NCBI GenBank assembly: GCA_021495925.1 | Contig: JAKEKT010000021.1 | Location: forward strand, 1 to 64,000 | Reading direction: 5' to 3' | Length of the DNA: 64,000 bases | From: Diplodia intermedia | Taxonomy: Eukaryota > Ascomycota > Dothideomycetes > Botryosphaeriales > Botryosphaeriaceae | Shown: positions 22,961 through 35,128 of the stretch, in pieces | Layout: each line of letters opens with the position of its first letter | How positions within the stretch are numbered: the stretch's first letter is position 1 | Notes under the pieces: model-generated | The model's input: the letters and a program-made list of their open reading frames with translations, nothing else | The model's database searches: none | What the model was told of the DNA's origin: nothing | Translations under genes and position numbers: made by a program

Positions 22961-25009
22961 AGAGCTGGACGGATTTGGCGACCATGAGTGGACGTTTAGT
23001 GGGGTTTATCTCAGTTATTATCAGCAGAAGGTTAAACGCGAAGACAGAAATCAACGCTCCAAAGGAAGATCAACTGCTTTCCAATCTTGACGAGAACCAA
23101 CTATACCGTGGACGACAGTGAGCGACCCAATGCCAAGGCGCTCGCGTGCGGCAGCGGAAAGGCGCAGACGGTTCGCAAATCGACTGGCGGCCCCATGCCA
23201 TAATACTCCACAAAAGCAGCGCAACTGTGGGTCGGGTCATGAAACGCGCAGAGTGTGACGAAGCACTGCCCATCCATCACACACTAAAGACCAATGCGGG
23301 AATCTTAATGTGGCAAGGTCGAATCCGGGACGGCCCACGGGGCACGGGGCACACGGCCCGCCGCGGCACGGACAGCCACTGGGTCGCTGGCGCCGTTGGA
23401 TGATTCGGCTCTGTTCCAACATCACCCTACTACTTCCGTCCAGCCGGTACCGCTCCCTCAGGCTGCCTTTTCCTCGTACACCGCTTCGCGTTAGGTCGAA
23501 ATATGAACATCGAAACCCTTCTGCTTTCCGACGGATCATCGAGCCTTATCCCCCGATTGGCGAGTAGCCTGTGTCAAGTGATGGGCGCCGGCTGTGTGCC
23601 AGGCAACTGTCCCAGGCCGCCCGAGGCACTTACTCAAGGACTCAAATGATGCCACGCTGAGCAGTTGAAGCAAAGGCGCGGACGTAGATGCGAATCCATC
23701 AGCTGCACACATACGTCCGGACGTAGGATTTCACTACCCACATTTCAACACCGAAGATGTACATGAGCTCGATTCCTTTGAACTCCCCGTGCGCTGAAGT
23801 GAAGATGCCGTAATCGCATGCGGCTCTGGGGCTGTCGGTCATTGCAGCAGGGAACATCTGACCTCATCACTTCTCGAACCACGCGGCGCAGCACATCCAA
23901 AACCGCGCTTTTTGGCTCGTGCGCAGCTAGGTACAGACGAGCGATCTGCACCACACTTTCGAAGGCAAACATTTCGAGCATCGAATGTCGATCCGGGTCG
24001 CGAAGAGCCGGCCTTTGGAGGTTCGAATATGCGCCGCTATAGCTAACTAAGAGCAAGGGTCGGTGCGTCTAGCTGCAATTCCTTGCGGTTGTTGGAAACG
24101 GCCGGGGTCTGTGTTCGGGATGGATCTCCACCGCCTCACCTCGGCTCTTGTCCCCTTGCCATGGCTCAGACCAACAGCTTAGTCGCCGAACCTTCGCTAC
24201 TGCACAAGCTGCCGAAAAGGTACAGACCGAGAAGCTAAATCATATGTTTGACCGAGGAACGGGCGAGAGCGTGCGGTTGGTCCGGAACCGGTCGAAGACA
24301 CCAACGGCGCCGCCGGGAGAGCTGATGCGTACAATGGCTTACGTGGAAATTTGAGTTCTTGCAACTGCGAACAGATCTGACCTGTCAGATCCTCAGCAAC
24401 GCCCTGTTCTGCGGCTCGGCCGTTGCACGCGTCACCTCCCCCGTAACGATCAGGGCAATGCACGAGCTGTCACCTGCGCCCGCTCTCTTTTTCTCCGGTC
24501 TTTGGCCTTAAGACCAGGGGTCTGACACGCCCAGCCTGCTTGGATCAACATTCGCCTCGCTCGCACCGTGGCGACGGATTGCATGACTTGTCGCAGCCTG
24601 GCGTTAGTCCCTTCGGCGCTCTTGATCGCAGATCCCCCATCATGCATGTACGTCGTCCTTACAGCCGGACCGGCATCGCGAAAGTCGCAATAGCGAAAAG
24701 GTGATAGCCCTTTCTAAGGTAGTCTGCCCGAGCAAGACTAGAGCGACAAAAGCAATTGTTGAGTTGCAAAATCCTTAGCTTGCCATGACTTGGGGACTCT
24801 GGGATTGCACTCGAGCAGAGAGAAAAAGGGAGGGTCTGACATGCTCGGGACAGCCGGGCCACTACTCCTCTTAATCTAACAACGCCCGCCCCCAAAGAGT
24901 CTCGGGGGGTTCTCCACTTGGCTATTTGCATCCTTCCTTCAAACCAAGCCCTGCTTGGCCGTCGCTTCTCGGTGCTGGTATCTTCTTCCAACCTACACCA
25001 ACCTCCGCC
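22961..25009. other. About 2 kb without a recognisable gene
   Basis: All open frames are short and lack family features on both strands. Weak tRNA B-box-like words occur but none lies in a cloverleaf that I could draw. The last 150 bases are presumably the promoter and leader of the gene starting at 25010. Confidence 0.5.
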
Positions 25010-26733
25010 ATGGTTGCTCCCGGCATGCCTCCACCGGATGGTGAGGTTTCGGACTTCAGTGTATCGACCAGTTCGGTCAAGACGGCGGCGCTGGCGGTCA
25101 ACGTTTTTGCAATAGCAGCCACGACGCTCCTGTTCGCGCTCCGAATGACCGCAAGGCATCTTGTCTCCGCGAAGTATGCCCTTGACGACAGTGAGTTGCA
25201 AGGCCCCTTGGAAAACTGCCAGTGAAACTGATCATCTCCAGTTTGCTGCGTCGTTGCCTATGTAGGCTACCAAGCTCCTTCCTACAAACCCAAGCTGATC
25301 CTCGACCTTGCAGTTGGGATTCATAGCATACTGCACGATATTTTTCATAAGTATGCGGCTATCTGCAGTTTATCCCGGTTGTTGCTGACTTCTTCAAAGT
25401 GATAAGACATGGCGGTGGAATACATATGTGGGATGTCCCTGAGACGGAAGTCACTGCGTTCTTCAAGGTAAATCGTCTGTTCCTTTCGAGTGTCACCATG
25501 CAAAAGACGCCAAGGCGAGGCGGGTGCCTGGGGCATCCGCTCCCGACCCAGGGCCACTTCTCCACACCACAACCACAGCCATGTCCTATGATGCTCATGT
25601 CGATCAGTCCGTATACACAACTCAGGTCTGCTACGGCCCAACTGTTTTCGCTACGAAGGCGTCCATCCTATTTTTCCTCACTCGGGTTTTCCAACCGTTC
25701 GAGCGCTACTGCCGCTTCGTCAACCTCTTCACCATGTTGATGGGCCTCTACTACACGCTCATGGTCTTCCTTAAGATATTCATCTGCCGTCCAATTCACC
25801 TTTTCTGGACTCCATCAGCCGGGGGCCAATGCTTCGACCAGCGCTCCCTGATCCTCGCCGACAACATCATCAGCCTGGTCACCGACATCGCCGTCCTCAT
25901 CATCCCGTGCCCGCTGGCAGGCGGCCTCAAAGTCGCCACGTCGGCCAAGCTGCGGATCGCCGCCGCCTTCGGCGCCGGCGGCCTCGCGTGCGTCTGCAGC
26001 TTCATCCGGCTCATCGACATCATCAAGATCGGCGGCAGCCCGGATGCCACCTATTCCTTCACGCTCATCAACTTATTCGGGTAAGCATACACACACATAC
26101 ACATACACACACATACATGGTCCCCCCCTCGCCTCAACGCATCCTCCACTCCCTCCCCTTTGTCCGCACACAACAACACACACTAACACGTTTCCCCCTC
26201 GCCTCAGCATCGCCGAAGTCGGCATCGGCCTCGTATGCGCCTGCTTCCCCGTCATGCCGGCCTTCTGGAAGTACCTGCGCAAGCGCCACCCGACGCAGAT
26301 GACGGGCGGCAGCTACCCCACGGGCGGCCGCTCGCACCCGGGGGGCCGCAGCGCCCACCGCAGCGCCGCCAGCGGCGGCATCGAGCTCACCGGCAAGAAG
26401 TCGCACCTGTCGTCGACGGCGACGCGCAGCTACACCAACGAGCCGCGGCACGGCAGCATGAGCCTGGGCGGCGGAAAGCAGAACCCGTTCGACAACGGGT
26501 CCGACGAGAACATGTTGATCTCGCATGCAGAGGGCATGGTCACGGTGAGCGTGAGGGGCGGCGAGGATCTGGAGCTGGGGAGGACGGAGAGCGCGGAGGG
26601 TCAGCAGGGCGGTGGTGGTGGGGAGGGTGGTGGGGGAGGGGGGGTGCCCGCGGATTATGGGACGAAGAGGAGTTATGAGGATCAGGGGATTGTGAGGACG
26701 GTGGAGGTGCAGATGATGAGGGAGCCGAAATGA
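25010..26733 (+). CDS. Fungal rhodopsin-like seven-helix integral membrane protein (Pth11-related superfamily)
   Basis: Model: exons 25010-25190, 25242-25261, 25314-25350, 25400-25467, 25608-26080, 26208-26733 (434 aa). Seven hydrophobic segments are spread over residues about 25-280. Typical family marks are the HGGGIHMWDVPETEV loop after helix 2, VCYGPTVFATKASILFFLTRVF in helix 3, CFDQRSLILADNIISLVTDIAVLIIP and a basic segment FWKYLRKRHP after helix 7. The long cytoplasmic tail has a poly-Gly run and many Ser. This fungal rhodopsin-like family (PF20684-like) includes Pth11-type candidate receptors, but most members have no known ligand and no CFEM domain is present here. Two exons are tiny (20 and 37 nt). 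Intron 5 holds a CA-rich (catacacacac) tract. Confidence 0.82.
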
Positions 26734-27016
26734 AAAACGTGGGCGGATTGCGATGTCTGCTTATGAGAGGGATGTGAGGCTTGGGACCTCTCTTTTGTTT
26801 TTTGTTATTACCTTCGGATCGTTGTTACTTTTTGTTTTGACCGATGTACACGATAATTATGGGTCGTGGCTATTACAAGTACAAGTACAAGAGGCACAAA
26901 GCAAAAAGACTTTTGTAAAACCCATCCGGCACGTCCGTATTCCCGCTTTCCCGCACTTGCCTTTCCTCGAAGGCCATCTCGAGGATATCGATGCACCACC
27001 AACCCCCCTCCCCAGA

Positions 27017-27902
27017 TCACACAGCCGGCCCATCCATAAGCAACACAACCCGCTCAAACGCCTTCACCGCCTCCTCCGCCGTCCACCTCGCACTCGCCGG
27101 ATTCGCACCCGTCACGACGCGGCCGTCGGTGACGACGAAGCTGGCCCACGGCGTCGGCGGCGGCACGTACGTCGCGCCCACCGCGGCAACCGCCGCCTCG
27201 ATGGTCGGCCGGCCCCAGCCCTCAATCGTGTCCAGCACGCCCTCCTCCTCCTCGGCCTCGGTCGTGAAGCCGGTCACGCGCTTGCCGGCGACGACGGGCC
27301 GGTGCGTGCGCGGGTCGAGCACGCCCGGGAAGATGGCGCCGCCGTGGCAGACGGTGGCGAGGATGCCGTTGTTGGGCGCGGCGAAGATGCGCGAGGCGAG
27401 GGCTTGCAGGCCGCGCGCTGTGGGGTAGTCGAGCAGGGAGGCGTGGCCGGCGGAGGCGAAGAAGATGCCGTACTGGGAGAATGGTCGTGTCAATTTGATT
27501 GGATGCCCGGGGGGGAAAGAAGAAGGAAGGGGAGCGAGCTTACGTCTTTCCCGTCCACGTCTGAGGGCTTGAGCAGCTTGTCCAGCTTGCTGCGGAACTC
27601 GCTGCCGTGGTCTTCCCACACCTTGCGGTCTTCGTCCGGCAGCCAGTCGGCCTGCTGGCTCAGCCAGTCGGGCTGGTACGTCCCCGTCTCCGACACCAGG
27701 TCGACTTCGAAGCCGGCGTCTTTGAAGACGTTGAAAGGGTGCAGGGCTTCGGTGATGAAGAGGCCTGTTTTGTTGCTCGTCTCAGTTTGGGAGCTTGGTA
27801 ACGAAGTGATATGTCTCATGACGTACCGGTTTCCTTGCCGTCGGGGTAGAGAGGCGCGTGCGCCGATGTGATGGCGATCAGAGCTTTGCGGGGGGGAGAC
27901 AT
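27017..27902 (-). CDS. DJ-1/PfpI family protein, Hsp31-like
   Basis: Model: complement of 27017-27472, 27544-27764, 27827-27902 (250 aa). The protein starts MSPPRKALIAITSAHAPLYP and continues KETGLFITEALHPFNVFKDAGFEVDLVSETG, the beta-alpha-beta start of class I Hsp31/DJ-1 proteins. Nucleophile Cys141 and His142 are in ATVCHGGAIFPG, the nucleophile elbow. Relatives act as glutathione-independent glyoxalases, holdases or deglycase-like stress proteins in cytosol and nucleus. The length matches the Hsp31 group (about 240 aa) and is longer than DJ-1 itself. The plus strand of this gene carries long spurious open frames. Confidence 0.88.
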
Positions 27903-28780
27903 TGCAATTTTCTGGAGTTGAGACGGACTTTTTTTTCTTTCTGTTATTCTATCCTGATGTAGTGGGCTTCTTATGCTTTCAAAGAGCTACCCCACAGCTG
28001 AGGATAGTTCTGTTGAATCTGGGCCGGATCTTGCGGGAGGTTTTAGTGGGGTGTATTCGAGGCGCTAATGGAAAATCAAGGAACCGGACTGCAAAATAAT
28101 AAAGCTACCGTCGCGTAAAGAGCGTGAATGAATGTAGTATTGGACGCTTCTGTATGTGGCCCCACTCAATTTGATTTTTTACGAGCTACTGTTACCTTGA
28201 TCACGATCTGGATAGAAGCGCCAGCCTACCCGCGAGTGAGATCTGATGTCATTTTTTTTGGGCATGGGCAGCAAAGAATAAATAGTACGACGAAACCCGC
28301 ATCCACGTGGATCGTCAAATATACTGACGTAGCCACAAAGAGTAGTGCGGCTCTGAACCCATGCAACCCCCACGATCAGCTCCGCTTTAACATTGGGGTG
28401 AAACGATCGATTTCAACGATCCAAACGCCGACAGCTCTAGCGCGCGAGACTAAGCACCGTCATCACAGAACGCTCGTTCCTCGTTGCGGAGCACTACAGG
28501 GTGCGGGACACCTTGGAGTCGTTCATATATGGCCATAGCTCTTAGGCTTATTCGAGACTTGCAGTGCCCCTTCTTGGTCCTCGTTGGTCCACAAATACAA
28601 AGACGCGGTAGAGACAAGAGACCGAGTCCCCTCTTTGAATGATTAAAAAGTGAAGGCGGTTAGAAGCACCCTATTCGACTTCCACATACAGTCCGGCGCA
28701 TAACACGCATTCACATAAACTTGGACTACAAAGTAACCCGCTGTACACTTGAACGACACACAGCTCCACCACTTACTCCT
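27903..28780. other. Intergenic between esterase 3' end and DJ-1 gene start
   Basis: AT-rich compared with its neighbours, with several T runs (27928-27939, 28252-28259). No gene is seen. Confidence 0.5.
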
Positions 28781-30597
28781 CTACAAAAGCCCCCTCCTCT
28801 CACACTCCTCCTCGAAGCTAACAACATCCCCCGTCTGAACAACCACATCCCCAACGGCAAACTGCCTCACATCCCCACCCAGCCCCTTCCACGCCGGCCA
28901 CTCCACACCATCCAGCCCCTTCTCCGGATCCGCCGCAAACGCCACCCACGCATCCTGCATCGCGCGGCCGACCTCGTCCTCGAACGCGGTGCTCCCGCCC
29001 CTGAAATCGGCCGCGGTGCCGAACAGCTGGGGCAGCTCGGACGAATGGTACGCGCCGTCGAACCACGCGGGGCTCACGTTGGAGAAGTTGCCGGCGTAGT
29101 AGTAGCGATGGGTCGTCAGCCCGGCGGCTTCGCGCTCCAGCGACGTCTTGGTGGCGGGGCAGTAGAAGAACTCGTAGCCGAGGGTCGCCACGGTCGCGGC
29201 GTCGGGGCCGGCGGCGGCGTCGTACGGCGCCAGGAACGCGCCCTCGTTTTGGTTGAAGCCGACGACGGCGGGCAGGCCGCTGACGAGATCGCTGTCGCGT
29301 ATGCGCTCCGTGTAGTTGCCAAACACCCACGCGTTGTCGACGCGCGGCGCGAACGTCATGGACGGGCTGGCGCCCGAGTCTTCGTACTCGGCGACGAACT
29401 TCTCCAGCCTCCAGGCGGGGACTTCGCGCATGCAGGCGAGCTCGTCGGCGTCGCTGGTCGCGTTGCCGCAGCCGACCCCCCGCGCGACCGAGGTGAAGTT
29501 GGTGTGGCCCAGGTCCCAGCTGGTCAGCTGGTCGAGGTGCGCGGTGCCCGAGTCCATGATGAGCCCCTTGACGATGGGGTCGGCCGCGTGCGCGAAGTTG
29601 TAGTAGTCGACCGCGACGGCGCCCGCCGACTGGCCCCAGATGACCATCTGCTCCGGGTCGCCGCCGAAGGAGGCGATGTTGTCGCGGATCCACTCGACGC
29701 TGTGGGGTTTTGCCGTCGGTCAGTCTACAGGTCCGGGAGGGAAAAGAGAGATGAGGTTGGAAGTAAAAAGGACAAGACTTACGCGAAGCGCTGATCCATC
29801 AGGCCCAGGTTCTGCTTGTCGTCGTCCAGCGCCGCGGCGTTCGGGAAGCCGAAGATGTTGAGGCGGTAGCTACATTTCACCGTTAGCACTCACTCACAGT
29901 CTCTAACCGCATCCTCAAAGAAACCTCCCCACCAAGCCCCAACCACAACCAGGACGGGACAGATATGGAGGAAGAAGAAGAAGAAAAAGAAGAAGCCAAC
30001 TAACTTAAACACCACGACCAAATGGCCCCCGCTCCTCTGCACCCACCGATCCGGCACCTGATACGGCACATCCGTCCCCCCCGTCGCGAACCCGCCGCCA
30101 TAAAACCACACAATCACCGGTAGCAACAACTTTGCCTCTCCCTCCACCTTTCCCCCCGTCGCATTCCTCGGCGCCCACACGCTCACGGACAGGCAATCCT
30201 CGCTCATGCCCGCGTCCCCGATCATGAACTCGGGCGCGTCCGTCCGCAGGATGCCCGGCTGCACGCTGACGTACTGCCAGCAGCTCTTGGGCAACTTGCT
30301 CGCGTCGACGACGATGGTGGTGTCGGTGAGGGATGCGAACGGCTCGGGCGGCGCGAAGCGTCGGGGCCCCGTGGGCGGCGCCGCGTAGGGGATGCCGAGG
30401 TACTGGGCGACCGAGGGCGAGCGCGTGGTGTTGACGGTGCCGTGGAGCTCGAGGCCCGAGGCGAGGGTGATGACGGGCGGGGTGGTGGTGTTTGTCGTGG
30501 AGTTGGTGTTGGTGTTGTTGATGGGCGACCCCAGGGCTGTCGCCGCAATGGCGGCGGCGGCGAGGCCGGTTAGGGCGGTGCGGGTGGTGAGGACCAT
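28781..30597 (-). CDS. Secreted type-B carboxylesterase
   Basis: Model: complement of 28781-29699, 29783-29869, 30005-30597 (532 aa). Residues 1-23 form a signal peptide, followed by an Asn/Thr-rich stretch with many N-glycosylation sequons. The alpha/beta hydrolase core shows YLGIPYAAPPTGPRRF, SEDCLSVSVWAP (disulfide loop), oxyanion loop WFYGGGFATGG and nucleophile Ser251 in GQSAGA. Acid Glu379 is in FNQNEGAFL and His445 in AYHSSELPQLFG. Spliced joins VVVFN-YRLNIFGFP and RFA-VEWIRDNIA fit the family. These enzymes cleave carboxylic esters outside the cell; the fungal secreted group includes lipases and feruloyl- or choline-esterase-like members. Intron 1 contains a long GAA/TTC-rich tract (about 29970-29998). 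Substrate is unassigned. Confidence 0.9.
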
Positions 30598-31860
30598 TTT
30601 TGCGGTAGGGCGGTTTTTTTTTTTTTTTTTTTTGGCTTGTTTCGCCTTTTTCTTTCTTGGTTTTTGTTTTTGTGTTGTCTGAATGGTGGGAGTGTCCTCC
30701 TAACGAAAGATGGAGGAAGGCAAGACAAGGCGGAGACGTGAGCGAGAGAAGTCCACCGTGGAGAACGAGTGATGACCCTGCAGAAATCGGAACAAACCCG
30801 GTCGGGAGGAAGGCGGAGGATTTATACCCATGATGCGTAGATGGCTCCGGGCACGCGGGCGGAGCCGTGGGGAGGATGTGTGGTGAGAGAAACACGATCG
30901 ACTCACGGATGCGGGCGTCGGTTGCCTTTGCAATTGGGCGGACTGAGCAAGGTTGACATCCGATGCCTTGACCAAGAAAAGCCGGCAGTTGCGGCCGTGT
31001 GTCAGTTATCGTGATGGGCCCCTTATTGTGCGTTTTGGCAAATGGGCCGACACCGTCCACGAGTCATCCTCGCTCTCCGAATCTTTTGAACCGCTTTGAA
31101 TTTCTTCGTGCTTGGCAGGGCGTGGAAAGCGGGTTGTTTCTGTTTCAAGGGCCCTTCACAACCATCCGAGCGCTTCGTACTCGCCGTATAGGGCTGTGCA
31201 GCTGTGTGGCAGCGATCAGTTGGATAGAAGTCGGCGTGAAGGAGACGTGCCTGGCGATGTACGCGGGGGCTTTTGAGCTTCGAGTCTCCACAACGGCCCC
31301 CTGCCAGGATATCGTTCCTTGCCCCCCGCTTTTTCGTTCCTGCATTGGCGAGCGGCCCGGGACCAGTGACGCTTTGGTCTCTTCACGCGGCTACTCCCGG
31401 TCGGAAGCTTTAGGATTTGACCGTGCCGTACCGAAGGCCGCGTACTGCGGCAGAAGCGTCAGAGGGCAGAATAGCTAGCCATTAGAAGCAATTGCAAGCA
31501 CCCAGACGAAACAAAAACTAAACTGACGCATGGCACACAGCTGATGACGAGGGATGATGAAAACCGCAAATTTCCGAGTACATACAGATATGCCCCATCC
31601 TTCTCTCCAGTCAGCGAGGTATAAAGTGCGAGACTTATCAACAAAGGAACCAGCAAAGATGGCAGATGAAAATAGAAGAAAAACCACAGCCAAACAGTGG
31701 TGGGGTGAACAGTCAAAGATCGTAACTCGCGCAAAAACTTCAGCCATCCATATTCCCCGACGCGATGCTCCACACCGCACGGGAATTGCTCTTCTTCCTA
31801 ATCAGACAAGACACCATGAGCTTCGCTTCCCTCCTCTTTCTTTTTATCATTGCACGCGAA
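30598..31860. other. Promoter of carboxylesterase and PEX11 3' flank
   Basis: A run of 20 T (30614-30633; poly-A on the esterase sense strand) lies about 17 bases upstream of the esterase ATG. No gene is recognised in the rest. Confidence 0.55.
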
Positions 31861-32830
31861 TCAAGCCGTCTTCTTCCACACGGACCAAACACCTATAAGG
31901 GAGCTGAGGGTTCCCGTGAGACCAACGATGCCGTCATCCAAGTTGACGTAGCCAAGGGCCGTCAGAGGGACGGCCAAATCGCAGATGTCGGTGATGAGCT
32001 GGATCTTGGCCGCGTTGCCCTCCCTGCACGAACGATTAGCCAGTGACCGCAGCAGCGGGAACGGGGGTGGGGTGACGCACCTCTGGATCTTCTTCTTCTC
32101 GACCACGCTCTCCGCCTCCTTCTCGTCCACGGCCGCGCTGCGCTTCCGCAGCTGCGCCAGCGTGTACACGCCGGCCACGACGCTGAACAGCAAGCCCGTC
32201 GCCCACGCGCGGCTCGCCTGCTCTCCGATCTTCTTGATGTTCGCGCTCTTACGGAAGCCCACGAGGTCCGGCTGCAAAACAGCAAATCAGCCTTTACTCT
32301 CCGTGCGGTCCATCACATGTTCGCCTGGCCCAACTCGCCGCGCGAGGGGGAAAAAAAAAGTGTAGGGATGATGTATTCAAACTCACCACCGTGGCGTTGT
32401 CGAGGGCCATGTATCCGGCGTAGCCCAGCTGGCGGCCGACGGTCAAGTACTTGATGACGGCGTCGGAGCCCTTGGAGTCGGCGGCGACGGCGGCGGCCTT
32501 GAGGTGCTCGACGAACTTGCCCAGCCGCAGCAGCTTGCGCGCCATGCCCATGTTCTTCTTGACCGCATCGTACGCCGCGACGTTGGCCTGCGGGTTGTTG
32601 GTGCGGTACAGGTACCACGCGTAGAAGCGGGACCAGTATTGGAGCGTGCGGAGGAGCTTGTCGCGGCCGACTGTGGCACGGGGATCCCGGGAATTAGTCT
32701 ATGGATTGTTTTTTTCTTCTTCGCGGGGTGGGCGTTTTCGGGGGAGGAGGGCTGTGCGCGTACCGGTTGTCGCGATGAACTTGAGGTAGTGGGCCACGGT
32801 GGGGTGGTAGACAACGGCGTCGGCGACCAT
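31861..32830 (-). CDS. PEX11: Peroxisomal membrane protein PEX11
   Basis: Model: complement of 31861-32023, 32081-32271, 32387-32670, 32764-32830 (234 aa, normal for fungal Pex11). The N-terminus MVADAVVYHPTVAHYLKFIATT continues into VGRDKLLRTLQYWSRFYAWYLYR, the amphipathic helix that binds and tubulates peroxisomal membranes. GMARKLLRLGKFVEHLKAA and the middle YAGYMALDNATV are conserved. A membrane segment lies at WATGLLFSVVAGVYTLAQL and a second near the C-terminus. The protein drives elongation and division of peroxisomes. In-frame splices at TT-VGRD, TV-PDLVGF and QR-EGNAAK are clean. Confidence 0.9.
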
Positions 32831-35128
32831 GGTGGGCAGCTTAGCTTCTCAGGCGCGGGCTAATGGGCGGGTGCGTGCGTGCGCGCGGAAGTGGACAGGT
32901 AAAGTCGGGGAATGCGGCGGGCGGCAGACAGAGGCGCGGCTGGCTGGAGGAGGAAGTAGGAGCTGGTCCGGCGGAGAGGTACGGCAGTTCGAGGGAGAGG
33001 CGTGTCGAGGAAAAAGCCGTGGTGGATGACGGTGTTGAAGCTGTCGGCCTGTGATTACCACCAGACCGTGATCGGGACCTCGGCAGACACACGGACAACC
33101 GATTCCCGCAACACCCGGCCAAACTCGTCCCCCAGAGATCCGCAATTAATGCCGCTCAGCCCATCATCGCCTGCTCTGCTATTCGTCTCCCCAAACCACA
33201 ATGCATCTCTCCTGCCCGCGACAGGCGGTGAGTGCTGCGGCCCTGCTGGTGAGAGCCAGCACTCATTGTAGCTCCCCACATGCGGGAATCCCTCTTCCAG
33301 CCCGTTCGGATATTTTTTCCGTTCCTGTGGTCATGGCCTTTCCATATCGGACGCCGTCAAGGCCATCCAGGCCATGTTCCTCAATCAGATCGGACCCCAG
33401 CCCGTAGCTTTCGGGAGCCCGCCCGAGGGCCTGGCCAGTAACCTACAATGAACGTCATCTCGCTCTTTCTCCGAGTCGAAGGTTGAGCGGAACTCCTACA
33501 TACCCTTCCACCATTCTCTTCCCCTCTCCACCAACCTCTCCCAGCCCACCCCGACATTCCTCAACCATTTCCCTGCCAAACGCATGACCATCTCCCCCAT
33601 ACATAATCCCCACGACCCCACAAAAGAGCAAAGGCGGCCTTCCAACCGAAAGGCGCGCGCGCCTTCCCCGGCTAAAACCAGCCCTTTCGCCCCTGACTAA
33701 CCCGCCAGCACACCACTCGCCCGCTCTCCCCGACCACAACAGTGGTCGACGAATGATGCGGGCAGGCGCATTAACGGAACGGAGGAACGCGCGGACGAGC
33801 GGACTGCTTGGGGTGCCTGCCACACCCGCACGCCGCCGCGCCGCACGAACCCTCCCCGATCCCTCCGCATTATCATCATGAGCCAATCAGTTTCGGGACT
33901 CCCCCCCTCGGGGTGTGTTCCTAACGTAGTAAGAGAGCTCGGGGCAACTGGGCGGATTGATCCCAGTCGCTGGCGCCGATGTCCATGACGGGGTGTTCTT
34001 CTATGCTACTAGATCGAAATGCATAGGGGAAAGGGGGTGGTTCGACGGAGGAAGACGGCGGGCTCCTCCTGGTGCCGAAGGAGAAGGACACGTCGAATGG
34101 TTCATTGCCCTTTGATCGTCGTTCTCATCTCTTCCGCCCCGTGTGCTACCTTCCTTCGTGAAACATGGGACTTGACATGCACCTTGTAGACATCCAAATC
34201 CCCGTACCTGAAATCATCCACATGGTCTTAATCCCGAGAGCCAAGAGCCCCAACAAGGTAATAAGGGAGAACACACAACGGGAAGCGCCCATCTCCGATG
34301 CCAGTTAGACGCTCGTCTCGAGTCCGCTCTGCCGTAGAGCGTAATATCTACCAGTTCCAGATAAGGTTTTAAGCAAGAGACAAGCAAAATGCCACAAGCG
34401 GGCATGCGCCTCGTGGTTCCCACCTTTCCCTATCAGCAGCTGCGATATGAATGGCCTGGATCCAAGGATGACGCGCAGATGTGTAGGAGGGATGATCTCC
34501 GCAATCGCGTAACAGATAGGCAGATGCTTGGGAATATCATTAGTAGCAAGCACGTGCAAGCCCACGCAATACCAACCAGCATGACGTACGAGAACATCGA
34601 ACTACATCTCAGCCGAGACTCATCAAGTAGTAAAATACGTAATGAAGTAGAGAAGAGAAGAAGAGCTGAACATGACCATCCCATCACCCTTTCTCCATGG
34701 CGCTCGTAATGCATAGGCTATGCAACAGCAGCGGCCGCGGCAGCAGCGCGAACGGTCCAAGAGAAAAAAAAAAAGAAGCGCTGAGTTGAGGTGAGATCGA
34801 CGCAGCCCGCTTCCGTCCCTCGTACCCGTTCACCCGTCTGGCAGCCCCCAGCATCGCTAAAGTGTTCTCCGCGCGCTCTCTATATCGAAGACAGATGGAT
34901 GGCTCCCCCAAACCTTCTGTACTATTCCCATCGCCTGACAGTCGCACCACCCTACGACAAACCAACCTTGTCTATTCACCCCTCTCGCAAAGAAGTCCCA
35001 TTGTTGTCGCAACAAGAGTAAAAACAAAGCGATCGGCGTAATATGTATTCATTATCGGCGGACTCGTAGGCGGGCTATTTGCAGGTCTAAATGTGGGCGC
35101 GGGAGAAAAGGAGAAGACGTGGCCCCCT
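32831..35128. other. About 2.3 kb without a recognisable gene
   Basis: It holds the PEX11 promoter on the left and cytochrome b5 3' flank on the right. Frames such as 33455-33886 (minus) are Arg/Gly-rich and look random. No RNA gene or repeat was recognised. Confidence 0.5.

Noticed and set aside
26753..27871. 372-codon plus-strand frame
   Set aside because: Antisense of the DJ-1-like gene, Arg/Ala-rich with no recognisable domain.
28721..29794. 357-codon plus-strand frame, and 28818-29693 minus-strand frame
   Set aside because: Shadows of the carboxylesterase in other frames; only the esterase frame has the catalytic triad.
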